Source: Candidatus Hydrogenedentota bacterium (GTDB lineage: Bacteria; Hydrogenedentota; Hydrogenedentia; Hydrogenedentales; CAITNO01). Taken from it: a stretch of 9,368 bases of DNA. Of the stretch, positions 1 to 6,647 are shown piece after piece. A program made the position numbers and the translations under genes. Each line of letters opens with the position of its first letter. Positions within the stretch are counted from its first letter, which is position 1. The notes under the pieces are model-generated. The model was not told the origin of the DNA. It searched no databases and saw only the letters and a list, made by a program, of their open reading frames with translations. The stretch lies in assembly GCA_007124105.1 (NCBI GenBank), contig SLFT01000249.1, forward strand, positions 1 to 9,368. Reading direction: 5' to 3'.

Positions 1-658
1 AGAGGCCCTGGAATCCGGCGAACTGATGCAGCGCGACTCGGTGTTCGTGCGTCATAACATCATGAACCTGCTCCAAACGCGGGGCGACAATTGCACCCAT
101 ATCGCCCATATTGACGGCCGCACCAGCGCGGGCCGCAGTGAGGCCGAAATCAGCGCCCGTGTTTCGTTACTGCGCGTGTACCGATTCCTGCGACGTCAAC
201 CCGGGCTTGAAAACCTGGAGATTGTCTTTATGGCGCCCGAATGCGGCATTCGCGAGACTGTTACCATTCGCGGCGAGGCAACCATCACCCATGACGACTA
301 TGTAAGCGGCCGTCTTTGGGACGATGCGGTGTGCTACAGTTTCTACCCCATTGATCTGCACTACACCGCCGGCGGCGGCATTGATACGCGGCCACTGGAA
401 CCGGACACGGTTCCCACGGTGCCGCGCGGCGCGCTTGTACCCCGGGGCAGCCGGCGCATGCTGGTGGCGGGACGTTGCCTGTCCAGCGACCGGGAGGCCA
501 ACTCGGCGTTGCGCGTGCAGGCCACCTGCATGGCCTGCGGTCAGGCGGCGGCGGTTCTGGCGGGTCGCGCTGTACGCGAAGGGACGTCGGTCATGACCGT
601 GGATATGCAATCTGTGTATGACGACCTGCGTACACACAAGGCAATAGTGCCGGGCTAA
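1..658 (+). CDS. FAD-dependent oxidoreductase, C-terminal part (5' end outside window)
   Basis: The reading frame is open from base 2, so the gene starts before the window; about 218 residues are visible, ending at TAA 656-658. The stretch GIRETVTIRGEATIT, then a WDD and a PIDLH motif, then LVPRGSRRMLVAGRCLSS and an ATCMACGQAAAVLA segment are what I recognise from the C-terminal half of the FAD_oxidored (PF12831) family. In such proteins the GRCLS and MACGQAA parts close the FAD site next to the isoalloxazine ring. The N-terminal Rossmann dinucleotide motif must lie upstream. These proteins are common beside glycoside hydrolases in environmental bacteria, but their substrates are mostly unknown. 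The substrate cannot be read here. The fucosidase gene follows on the same strand after about 108 nt, so co-expression is possible but not shown. The family call is firm; the substrate is open. Confidence 0.85.
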   Translation, partial: EALESGELMQRDSVFVRHNIMNLLQTRGDNCTHIAHIDGRTSAGRSEAEISARVSLLRVYRFLRRQPGLENLEIVFMAPECGIRETVTIRGEATITHDDYVSGRLWDDAVCYSFYPIDLHYTAGGGIDTRPLEPDTVPTVPRGALVPRGSRRMLVAGRCLSSDREANSALRVQATCMACGQAAAVLAGRAVREGTSVMTVDMQSVYDDLRTHKAIVPG

Positions 659-660
659 AC

Positions 661-684
661 GTAGACAGGATAAACAGGATACGC
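661..684. repeat. Two or three degenerate 9-bp tandem units
   Basis: Just after the oxidoreductase stop lie AGGATAAAC (667-675) and AGGATACGC (676-684), preceded by a partial unit GTAGAC (661-666). The period is 9 bp and the form, NGGATNNAC, resembles the units at 9215-9268. The array is too short to prove a family by itself. Confidence 0.4.
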
Positions 685-727
685 TTGACAATCGTGTTGT
701 CTCGTCCAAGAGGAAATAGTTTAGTGA

Positions 728-746
728 CGCAGGCTAAAAGTCTGCG
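728..746 (+). other. Hairpin in the leader of the fucosidase gene
   Basis: CGCAGGC (728-734) pairs with GTCTGCG (740-746) across the loop TAAAA, giving a 7-bp stem with one G-T pair. It sits 9 nt before the ribosome binding site of the fucosidase gene. It has no T tract, so it is not a classical terminator. It could be a leader structure or one copy of an interspersed short palindrome. Confidence 0.45.
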
Positions 747-755
747 CTACAACCC

Positions 756-761
756 AAGGAG
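756..761 (+). promoter_or_regulatory. Ribosome binding site of the fucosidase gene
   Basis: AAGGAG is a full Shine-Dalgarno match. Possible starts are GTG 764 (2 nt away), ATG 767 (5 nt) and ATG 770 (8 nt). The spacing rules out GTG 764 and favours one of the two ATGs; 767 is used here. Confidence 0.75.
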
Positions 762-766
762 TAGTG

Positions 767-3076
767 ATGATGACCAGCAAGGGACTGTTCTTGATGATGA
801 CTGTTTCGTCAACGCTGTCTTTACATGCGACGGCGGAACACAGTGATACGCACTGGCGGCTGCACTATCAGAAACCGGCGTCTCAATGGGTGGAGGCGCT
901 GCCTGTCGGCAATGGCAGTCTGGGCGCCATGGTCTTCGGCGTTCCCGTTGAAGAACGCATTCAGTTCAATCTTGATACCCTGTGGACGGGACACCCCCAT
1001 GATTATCAGAACGTGGACGCGCACAAGGTATTGCCGGAACTACGCCGTCTTCTCTTTGAAGACAAACAACGGGACGCCGAGCGCCTTGCCATGAAGGAGT
1101 TCATGAGCAAGCCTTTGCGCCAGAACGCCTACCAGCCCTTCGGCGATTTACATATTCAGTTCAATGCCGCACCGGCTACGGATTACAAGCGCTGGCTGGA
1201 CCTGGAAACCGCCCTCGCAGGCGTTTCCTATACAGCGGGGGATGCGGTCTTTATGCGTGAACTCTTTGCCTCTTATCCAGACAACGTCATTGTCATGCGC
1301 TTTACAACAAATACGCCGGGCGCGTTATCCTTTGACCTGTCCTTCGACAGTCCGCATGAAAAGCACCGCCAGCGCGCGGTGGATGCCGCTACCCTGTCAT
1401 TGCAGGGAAAGATCACCAACATGGCCGACGCAAGAATGCCAAGCGCGTTGGAATTCGAGGCGCGTGTCATGGCGACATGCACCGGCGGCAACATTGTTGT
1501 TGATGATGAGGGCATCCATGTGACGAATGCGGACAGCGTTGTACTGCTTCTGACGGGCGCAAGCAGTTACAACACGTACAACGACATATCCGGTAATCCC
1601 GTAGAAAGAAACGACGCTGTTCTGGAAGCCGCAAAGCACTTCAGTTACGACGAACTCAAAAAGCGGCATGTGGAAGATTACCAGGCTTTATATGACCGGG
1701 TTGCCCTGGATTTAGGCAGCAACCCGGAAACGCTTCAGCTGGATACGGATGAACGGATCAAACGGTTCAAGGAAGGCGACGACCCCCATCTGGCGGCGCT
1801 CTTTTTTCAGTTCGGACGGTATCTGCTTATTGCGTCCAGCCGTCCGGGAAGCCAGGCGGCAAATCTGCAGGGGGTGTGGAACGAGGAACTGCTTCCGAGC
1901 TGGGACTCCAAGTACACGGTGAACATCAACACGGAAATGAATTACTGGCCCGCGGAACTCACCAACCTGTCTGAGTGCCATGAACCGCTGTTCGATTTGA
2001 TTGCGGAGTGCGCGACAACCGGCGCGGCAACGGCGAAGAACTTCTACGATTGCGACGGCTGGGTGCTGCACCACAACACCGACGGCTGGCGCGGCGCCGC
2101 CCCCATTAATCACGCCAACCACGGCATCTGGGTGACCGGCGGCGCGTGGCTGTGCCAGCATTTGTGGTGGCGATATGAGTTTACCCTGGACAAGGACTTC
2201 CTCGCCAACCGCGCTTATCCCATCATGAAACAAGCGGCGCGGTTCTTCACGGAATACCTGGTGGAGGACCCGCGCAGTAAAGACAAGCAACTGATTTCGG
2301 GACCGTCAAACTCGCCTGAAATCGGCGGATTGGTCATGGGCCCGACCATGGACCATCAGATCATCCGCGACCTCTTCGCCAACTGTATTGAAGCATCCAA
2401 GATTCTGGACATTGACCAGGACTTCCGCGCAAAACTTCAGGAAATGCGCGGGCGCATCGCGCCCAATCAAATTGGACAGCACGGGCAGCTGCAAGAGTGG
2501 CTGGAAGACAAGGACGACCCAAACGAGAAGCACCGCCATGTGTCCCATCTCTGGGGACTGCATCCCGGCAACGAAATCACCAAAGAGGGTACGCCGGAAC
2601 TCTTCGACGCCGCCAGACAGTCCCTGTTATTCCGCGGCGACGGCGGAACCGGCTGGTCCATGGCCTGGAAAATCAATTTCTGGGCGCGCCTGCGGGACGG
2701 CAACCACGCCCATACCATGCTCTCGAACCAGCTGACGCCGGAACGTACACTGCCCAACCTCTTCTGCACCCATCCACCCTTCCAGATTGACGGCAACTTC
2801 GGCGCCGTCAGCGGCATCGCGGAAATGCTGCTCCAGTCCCATGCGGGCTTCATTGAACTGCTGCCCGCTCTGCCCGATGCCTGGCCCAACGGCAGCGTCA
2901 AAGGGCTACGCGCCCGCGGCGGCTTTGAAGTGGACATCGCCTGGAAGGAAGGGAAACTTGCCAACGCCGCGATACACAGCATCGGCGGCGAGAAATGTGA
3001 TGTGCGCTATCAGGGTGAAATAGAAACCATCGCCATAAGAGACGGTGAAACTTGGGGCGTTTCATTAGGCCAATAG
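767..3076 (+). CDS. Exported alpha-L-fucosidase, glycoside hydrolase family 95
   Basis: This is a complete GH95-type enzyme of 769 residues, a normal length for the family, which hydrolyses terminal alpha-1,2-linked L-fucose (some members act on galactose) with inversion. Residues 1-23 look like a signal peptide: a Lys, the hydrophobic run LFLMMTVSSTLSL, then HATA before a predicted cut, so the enzyme is probably periplasmic or secreted. The N-terminal beta domain starts with WVEALPVGNGSLGAMVFG. The (alpha/alpha)6 barrel holds VNINTEMNYWPAEL, whose Asn386 and Asn388 match the water-positioning Asn pair of Bifidobacterium AfcA. GPSNSPE ends in Glu518, the expected general acid, and FQIDGNFG carries Asp675, the expected partner of the Asn pair. 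LLPALPDAWPNGSVKGLRARGGFEVDI marks the C-terminal beta part in two adjoining pieces of the family signature. All catalytic residues are present, so it should be active. The start follows the Shine-Dalgarno site at 756-761. Confidence 0.92.
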   Translation: MMTSKGLFLMMTVSSTLSLHATAEHSDTHWRLHYQKPASQWVEALPVGNGSLGAMVFGVPVEERIQFNLDTLWTGHPHDYQNVDAHKVLPELRRLLFEDKQRDAERLAMKEFMSKPLRQNAYQPFGDLHIQFNAAPATDYKRWLDLETALAGVSYTAGDAVFMRELFASYPDNVIVMRFTTNTPGALSFDLSFDSPHEKHRQRAVDAATLSLQGKITNMADARMPSALEFEARVMATCTGGNIVVDDEGIHVTNADSVVLLLTGASSYNTYNDISGNPVERNDAVLEAAKHFSYDELKKRHVEDYQALYDRVALDLGSNPETLQLDTDERIKRFKEGDDPHLAALFFQFGRYLLIASSRPGSQAANLQGVWNEELLPSWDSKYTVNINTEMNYWPAELTNLSECHEPLFDLIAECATTGAATAKNFYDCDGWVLHHNTDGWRGAAPINHANHGIWVTGGAWLCQHLWWRYEFTLDKDFLANRAYPIMKQAARFFTEYLVEDPRSKDKQLISGPSNSPEIGGLVMGPTMDHQIIRDLFANCIEASKILDIDQDFRAKLQEMRGRIAPNQIGQHGQLQEWLEDKDDPNEKHRHVSHLWGLHPGNEITKEGTPELFDAARQSLLFRGDGGTGWSMAWKINFWARLRDGNHAHTMLSNQLTPERTLPNLFCTHPPFQIDGNFGAVSGIAEMLLQSHAGFIELLPALPDAWPNGSVKGLRARGGFEVDIAWKEGKLANAAIHSIGGEKCDVRYQGEIETIAIRDGETWGVSLGQ

Positions 3077-3172
3077 TTGGCCGCTACACCATTCCATATG
3101 TATCTATTGCGCCGTTGGCTATAAAACTCTGTAATATCCAGTCTACAGTGCCATCATAAATTGCCCCTTTTT

Positions 3173-3349
3173 TTATTTGCGGAGATCAATTTCTTCCAGC
3201 CCAGCAGACAGAGTCACAAGAATGGCTCCTGAAAACAAAACCAGCCAACCCCAGATTTCCAATATCAAAACCTTTTTGTAGAACACCATCAGCAGTGTTG
3301 CGATAAGCACAACCAACGCGCCTGTTCCTGTTCCCCAAAGAAACCTTAT
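3173..3349 (-). pseudogene. Remnant of a small membrane protein (two predicted helices)
   Basis: On the minus strand a 58-codon frame runs from just after a stop near 3350 to TAA at 3173. It contains two strongly hydrophobic stretches, ALVVLIATLLMVFY and WGWLVLFSGAILVTLSAG, separated by KKVLILEI, with a charged tail LEEIDLRK. This pattern is much more protein-like than the surrounding sequence. There is no ATG, GTG or TTG near its 5' end, so as it stands it cannot be started properly. A frame beginning at ATG 3419 (MKSIQAGDLRK) meets it after one frame change around 3340-3350, which would give a protein of about 83 residues. I do not recognise the family. It could also be a chance hydrophobic frame. 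Confidence 0.3.
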
Positions 3350-3702
3350 TTATGAAGAAACTGTCTGGTATCCCGTGGCCAATGATTTTCCGTAAATCGC
3401 CGGCCTGGATGGACTTCACCCCTTTTGCCGTGATACTAAGAAGGGGGCGGACAAGTTCGAGGCGGTTATGTTCGTGTTGGGTAACCCCGTGCCTTTGCTC
3501 GGTTAGCCGCCTTCGTCAAGAATTGATTGGGCTCAAGCGACCTTTCTTTCTGCCCAACCCAGAAGCATCGGGAAATGTGTGGATCATCGAAGGCGGGTTC
3601 CGCTAGGCACTCCCAAAACCAGCAGTAATGTGGTTTATCAAGGCGTTATGCCGGGTGCGGCTGTTTTTGTATGGGTTCGCTCCACCCGGCCTAGAAGATC
3701 AC

Positions 3703-3885
3703 TTAACCCGGATATTTCACCAGGTTTCGTCGTGAGCCTGCGAAGATTGCGTCAGATCAGCCATTTTGCGCAGGCCGCCGGCTGACAGCGTGTCGGGGCA
3801 CGTCGAAGTCGGCGGGCAAGCAAAGTGGCTGAGATGGCGTAAGATTCGCAGGCGCAACAGAAATCTGGTGAAATATCCGGGTTAA
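3703..3885. mobile_element. TTAA-bounded palindromic element, MITE-like, no transposase
   Basis: The outer 21 bp at 3703-3723 are a perfect inverted copy of 3865-3885. Both ends read TTAA then CCCGGATATTTCACCAG inward. The similarity continues inward, with mismatches and small gaps, for about 65-75 bp per arm, for example GCCTGCGAA on both arms and CAGCCA against its partner near 3758 and 3825. The whole unit is therefore an imperfect palindrome of about 183 bp. No reading frame inside encodes a transposase. Ends starting CCC next to TTAA are what IS1380/piggyBac-type transposases use, so TTAA may be the target duplication and the element proper 3707-3881; since TTAA is itself a palindrome this cannot be proved here. 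Alternatives are a remnant of two head-to-head insertion ends or a large extragenic palindrome. Confidence 0.55.
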
Positions 3886-4084
3886 AGGGGGGCGCTCCGG
3901 TTTTCGAACAAGACCGTGTAAACCATTTATATGAGCATGATACGTAAAACTTACAAAAAATCGTCTGCCGGCCTGGGTTAAGCGCCTAACATGTGACATT
4001 TTCAAAGAGTCGCTACACAAAATAATAAGTATGTCGTTTTCAGAATTGTAAATCAGTATAGTTTCCTGAAATTACTTGGAATTA

Positions 4085-5866
4085 CTATTTGCCCAGCGTA
4101 AAGTAGAACGTCGCGCCCTTGTCAACTTGGCCTTCCGCCCAAACGCGGCCACCATGCCGCTCAATAATGCGTTTGACGAGAGACAGACCAATACCTGTCC
4201 CCTCAAATTCAGCTGATTTGTGAAGCCTGCGAAACGGAACGAACAGCGAGTCCAAGTTTTTCATATCGAAGCCCACACCATTATCCTGAACAAAATAGAT
4301 GGTTTCAGCCATTTTCTCCATACACCCGATCTTAATTAGCGCCTTTTCCCGCTGCCGGGTGAACTTGAAAGCGTTCTCCAGCAGGTTCGACACAACCTGC
4401 TTCATGAGCGCTCGGTCTCCATGACCCCAAGCCACATTCTGAATCACGATATCAGCGCCACAATGCCCTTGCGTTTCCCGAACATGCTGCAGTTCCTTCG
4501 TAGTCACTTGAAAAAGTCTCTGCAGGTTCACACGGCGTTTTTGCAGCGGCTCCCGGCTTGCCCACGAGAAAGTGAGCAGATCCTCAATCAGCTTTGCCAT
4601 CTCACCTGTTGACTGCAGGATCATTTCTATTTGTTGGGATGCTTCGCTTGAGAGGTATGTTCCAGTGTCCTGAAGCAATGCATGGGCAAGCCGATTTACA
4701 AGCCGTAAGGGCATGCGCAAGTCGTGGGACACGGAATGAGTGTACGAATCAAGTTCTTTGTTTATCACTTCAATGATTGCCACATGCGCCTGGAGCGCCT
4801 CGTTCAAGTCCTGAACGCGCGAATCGGTCTCTCGTAAAGCATCCTCTGTCTGTTTGTGTTCGATTATTTTAATCTTGAGATGTTCGTTGACAGTTTCAAG
4901 TTCGCTGGTACGCTGTTGGACCATCTCCTCCAGATGTTGACGGTATTCTGCCAGGTCCGCTTCAGCTTTCTTGCGCTTCGTTATATCGCGAGCGACCAGG
5001 GAAATCCCGATAATGCTTCCATTCTGATTTATCAAAGGAGAAGCGGTCAGAGAAACCTGTATGAGTATTGCCGACTTTGTGAGTTGAAGCGTTTCGTAGC
5101 CTTCGAGACTTTGCCCAAGAACTATTTTCTCGTTGATCATCTCAACTTCTTCGATTTTGTCATGAGGCATAATAAGGAAGATGGGTTGACCAATCGCTTC
5201 TTGCGCCGAAAAACCGTAGATGCGCTCCGCAGCGGCATTCCATGTCAAAATCACGTTGTCGAGGGATTTAGTGATAATGGCATCATTTGATGTCTCAACG
5301 ATAGATGCCAGTAACAAGCGCGCTTCCATTGCAGCAAGTATATCCGTCAGATCCATGACGACTATACAAAGCGCGGGAACTCCTCCCACCTCGAATGCGC
5401 CGGATGAAAGAGTGACCGGCATGCTCGTGCCATCCGTACGTGACAAGGCAATGGTTGCGACGGTGCTTTCTTCTAATGCTTTATTCAGGAATGAGCTTAA
5501 TTCCAGGGCATAGCTCTCGACCGTAAATTGCGCCAACGGCTTACCAAGTATCTGCTCCATCGGCGCCTTTACGAAATTGGCGAAACGGCTGTTACAGGTC
5601 AGAATGCCGCCGTTCGCGCTTACGGTGACAACGCCTTCGTTCATTACGTCCAGCATGACCCTGTAAGGGCGCTCCGCCCCTTCCAGGGAAAACACTTTCT
5701 CGCCATCAGGCCCAGAGCCGACGAGTGCGTCAACATTGCCGCCTCGTATAGCCTCGATGGTGGCTTCGGCTTCTTCGAGGCGCACACGGAGCTCTTCTAT
5801 CTCGCGCAGCAACTCTTGGTTGTTTTTGCCAGCGGAAAACGATTTAGACTTTTGTGGCCTGGTCAT
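4085..5866 (-). CDS. Soluble sensor histidine kinase with two PAS domains
   Basis: This is a cytoplasmic histidine kinase of 593 residues with no membrane segment. A short coiled coil (about 18-41) leads into an EAIRGGNVDALVG motif, then PAS 1 (about 67-178) and PAS 2 (about 183-295, ending VARDITKRKKAEADL), then a long coiled linker (296-372). The H-box is VSHDLRMPLR with phospho-accepting His381. The ATPase part shows the N-box NLLENAFKFT (Asn498), the G1 box DNGVGFD (528-534), an F-box LFVPFRRLH and the G2 box GTGIGLSL (556-563), so it should be active. It has no attached receiver domain and no KaiB-like domain such as SasA has. ATG 5866 is chosen because AAAAAAGAG lies 9 nt upstream; ATG 5893 and TTG 5917 are in frame but have no good site. 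It lies downstream of kaiC-kaiB on the same strand. It may signal to the receiver at 8478-8925; that link is inferred. Confidence 0.93.
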   Translation of the reverse strand: MTRPQKSKSFSAGKNNQELLREIEELRVRLEEAEATIEAIRGGNVDALVGSGPDGEKVFSLEGAERPYRVMLDVMNEGVVTVSANGGILTCNSRFANFVKAPMEQILGKPLAQFTVESYALELSSFLNKALEESTVATIALSRTDGTSMPVTLSSGAFEVGGVPALCIVVMDLTDILAAMEARLLLASIVETSNDAIITKSLDNVILTWNAAAERIYGFSAQEAIGQPIFLIMPHDKIEEVEMINEKIVLGQSLEGYETLQLTKSAILIQVSLTASPLINQNGSIIGISLVARDITKRKKAEADLAEYRQHLEEMVQQRTSELETVNEHLKIKIIEHKQTEDALRETDSRVQDLNEALQAHVAIIEVINKELDSYTHSVSHDLRMPLRLVNRLAHALLQDTGTYLSSEASQQIEMILQSTGEMAKLIEDLLTFSWASREPLQKRRVNLQRLFQVTTKELQHVRETQGHCGADIVIQNVAWGHGDRALMKQVVSNLLENAFKFTRQREKALIKIGCMEKMAETIYFVQDNGVGFDMKNLDSLFVPFRRLHKSAEFEGTGIGLSLVKRIIERHGGRVWAEGQVDKGATFYFTLGK

Positions 5867-5910
5867 TTCTGCTAACTCTTTTTTATGATGCATGCATACG
5901 GACAATTGCT

Positions 5911-5931
5911 GCCACAACTTCTATTTGTGGC
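5911..5931 (-). promoter_or_regulatory. Inverted repeat GCCACAA-N7-TTGTGGC in the kinase leader
   Basis: GCCACAA (5911-5917) is a perfect inverted copy of TTGTGGC (5925-5931) around a 7-nt centre. It lies about 45 nt before the kinase start and downstream of the candidate promoter. It could be an operator dyad or an RNA hairpin in the leader. It has no T tract, so it is not a terminator. Confidence 0.35.
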
Positions 5932-5958
5932 GCTGGGATAATGTCCTGTCAGGTTGAG

Positions 5959-5986
5959 ATAATGCCTCATTCGTGCCTTATTTCAA
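5959..5986 (-). promoter_or_regulatory. Candidate sigma-70-type promoter of the kinase gene
   Basis: Read on the minus strand, TTGAAA (5986-5981, 5 of 6 to TTGACA) is followed after 16 bp by CATTAT (5964-5959, 4 of 6 to TATAAT). Transcription would start near 5952, leaving a leader of about 85 nt. The nonamer CATTATCTC overlapping the -10 is repeated as CATTATCCC at 5943-5935, exactly 21 bp on. Confidence 0.35.
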
Positions 5987-6233
5987 AACTGCCGCTATTA
6001 ACACAAAGAAGTTGCGTTACCAATAAAACTACCGCTTCCGTCAGCGCGAGGAACGATGCAATCTGGTATTACGTGATTACTTGTGCGTTAACGCGATTGC
6101 TTCATTCCGCACAATGACGGTGACTGACTTTCTGCTATGTATCTAAACTGAGTTGTGGGTAGCATCCGTTGGGTTCGTGCCTATTGACGTTTTCCCTCTG
6201 CGGGATGGTCCTGCACAAAAACTGGAATATCCT

Positions 6234-6647
6234 CTATTTACTGGGAACGATATCAAGGCCGAGAAGCACGCGCTCCTTTTGAGAAAGGTCCCCGACCAAG
6301 CGGCGCAACGGCAACGGCACGCTCTTTACCAACGTCGGCACCGCCACAATCTGCTCGCCCTTCGCCAGGGACGGCTGCTTGTAAACATCTATGATCTCAA
6401 GGTCGTAACGCCCTTGCAGATATTCTTCGCAGATGGCCTTCATGTTTTCAATCGCGCGGACCGAGTTGGGGGTCATGCCAACGACGTACAATCGGAGCAC
6501 ATACTGATCCCCTGACGTCTTTTCCCAATCCAGCGTTGAACTTTGCTTTACTTTTTTCTGCGCCGCTTTTTCAGCGTTTTTCTCAGGTGTTTTCGGGGAA
6601 CCTGTTTTGCCTTTTTCCCCGTGGCTATTCGTGTCCGCCTTCTTCAT
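6234..6647 (-). CDS. kaiB: Circadian clock protein KaiB homologue
   Basis: The protein has 137 residues. Residues 48-137 are a full KaiB domain: YVLRLYVVGMTPNS (compare YVAGNTPNS in cyanobacterial KaiB), AICEEYLQGRYDLEIIDVYK, then VPTLVKSVPLPLRRLVGDLS and ERVLLGLDI. KaiB has a thioredoxin-like fold and in cyanobacteria switches fold to bind the CI ring of KaiC. Residues 1-47 are an added Lys-rich, probably disordered extension (KTGSPKTPEKNAEKAAQKK) not present in the ~100-residue cyanobacterial protein. The ATG overlaps the kaiC stop as ATGA (6644-6647), and AAGGG inside kaiC lies 9 nt upstream, so the two are translationally coupled. The family call is firm. Whether this KaiB supports a true oscillator is unknown, since no KaiA is present here. 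Confidence 0.93.
   Translation of the reverse strand: MKKADTNSHGEKGKTGSPKTPEKNAEKAAQKKVKQSSTLDWEKTSGDQYVLRLYVVGMTPNSVRAIENMKAICEEYLQGRYDLEIIDVYKQPSLAKGEQIVAVPTLVKSVPLPLRRLVGDLSQKERVLLGLDIVPSK

Larger units (their letters stand above)
3077..4084. other. Gene-poor spacer of about 1 kb
   Basis: No reading frame here resembles a known family. The stretch holds a decayed hydrophobic coding fragment (3173-3349, minus), a scatter of small hairpins between 3460 and 3690, and a TTAA-bounded palindrome (3703-3885). Hairpin arms are 3460-3465/3507-3512, 3527-3532/3552-3557, 3616-3621/3631-3636 and 3651-3657/3683-3689. I found no clear stem plus T-tract terminator after the fucosidase stop or after the kinase stop; the T run at 3168-3174 has no good stem. 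The spacer separates the plus-strand glycan genes from the minus-strand Kai block, with the two blocks converging on it. It is probably a landing site for mobile elements. Confidence 0.6.
5867..6233 (-). other. Intergenic leader between kaiB and the kinase gene
   Basis: This 367-nt gap has no credible gene. It holds a candidate promoter and a pair of direct repeats for the kinase (5935-5986), a 7-bp dyad in the presumed leader (5911-5931), and an isolated 10-bp perfect palindrome GCGTTAACGC at 6085-6094. I see no clear terminator after kaiB. The gap suggests that the kinase has its own promoter and is not simply read through from kaiCB. Confidence 0.5.

Noticed and set aside
167..709. Long minus-strand frame of 180 codons over the oxidoreductase gene
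   Set aside because: It is antisense to a clearly conserved protein and shows no motif of its own; similar shadows lie over kaiC and the fucosidase gene.
685..722. TTGACA at 685-690 as -35 of a fucosidase promoter
   Set aside because: No acceptable -10 lies 15-19 bp downstream; the nearest AT-rich hexamers are 22 bp or more away, and the TTGAC may belong to the 9-bp repeat.
3157..3178. T run after the fucosidase gene as a rho-independent terminator
   Set aside because: The preceding bases form no stable stem.
3460..3690. Integron attC-like signals (GCCCAAC at 3552-3558, GTTATGC at 3644-3650, and a second GGCGGTTATG at 3461-3470)
   Set aside because: The core-like heptamers do not fully fit the consensus, the arms between them do not pair as attC arms should, and no integrase or gene cassette is visible.
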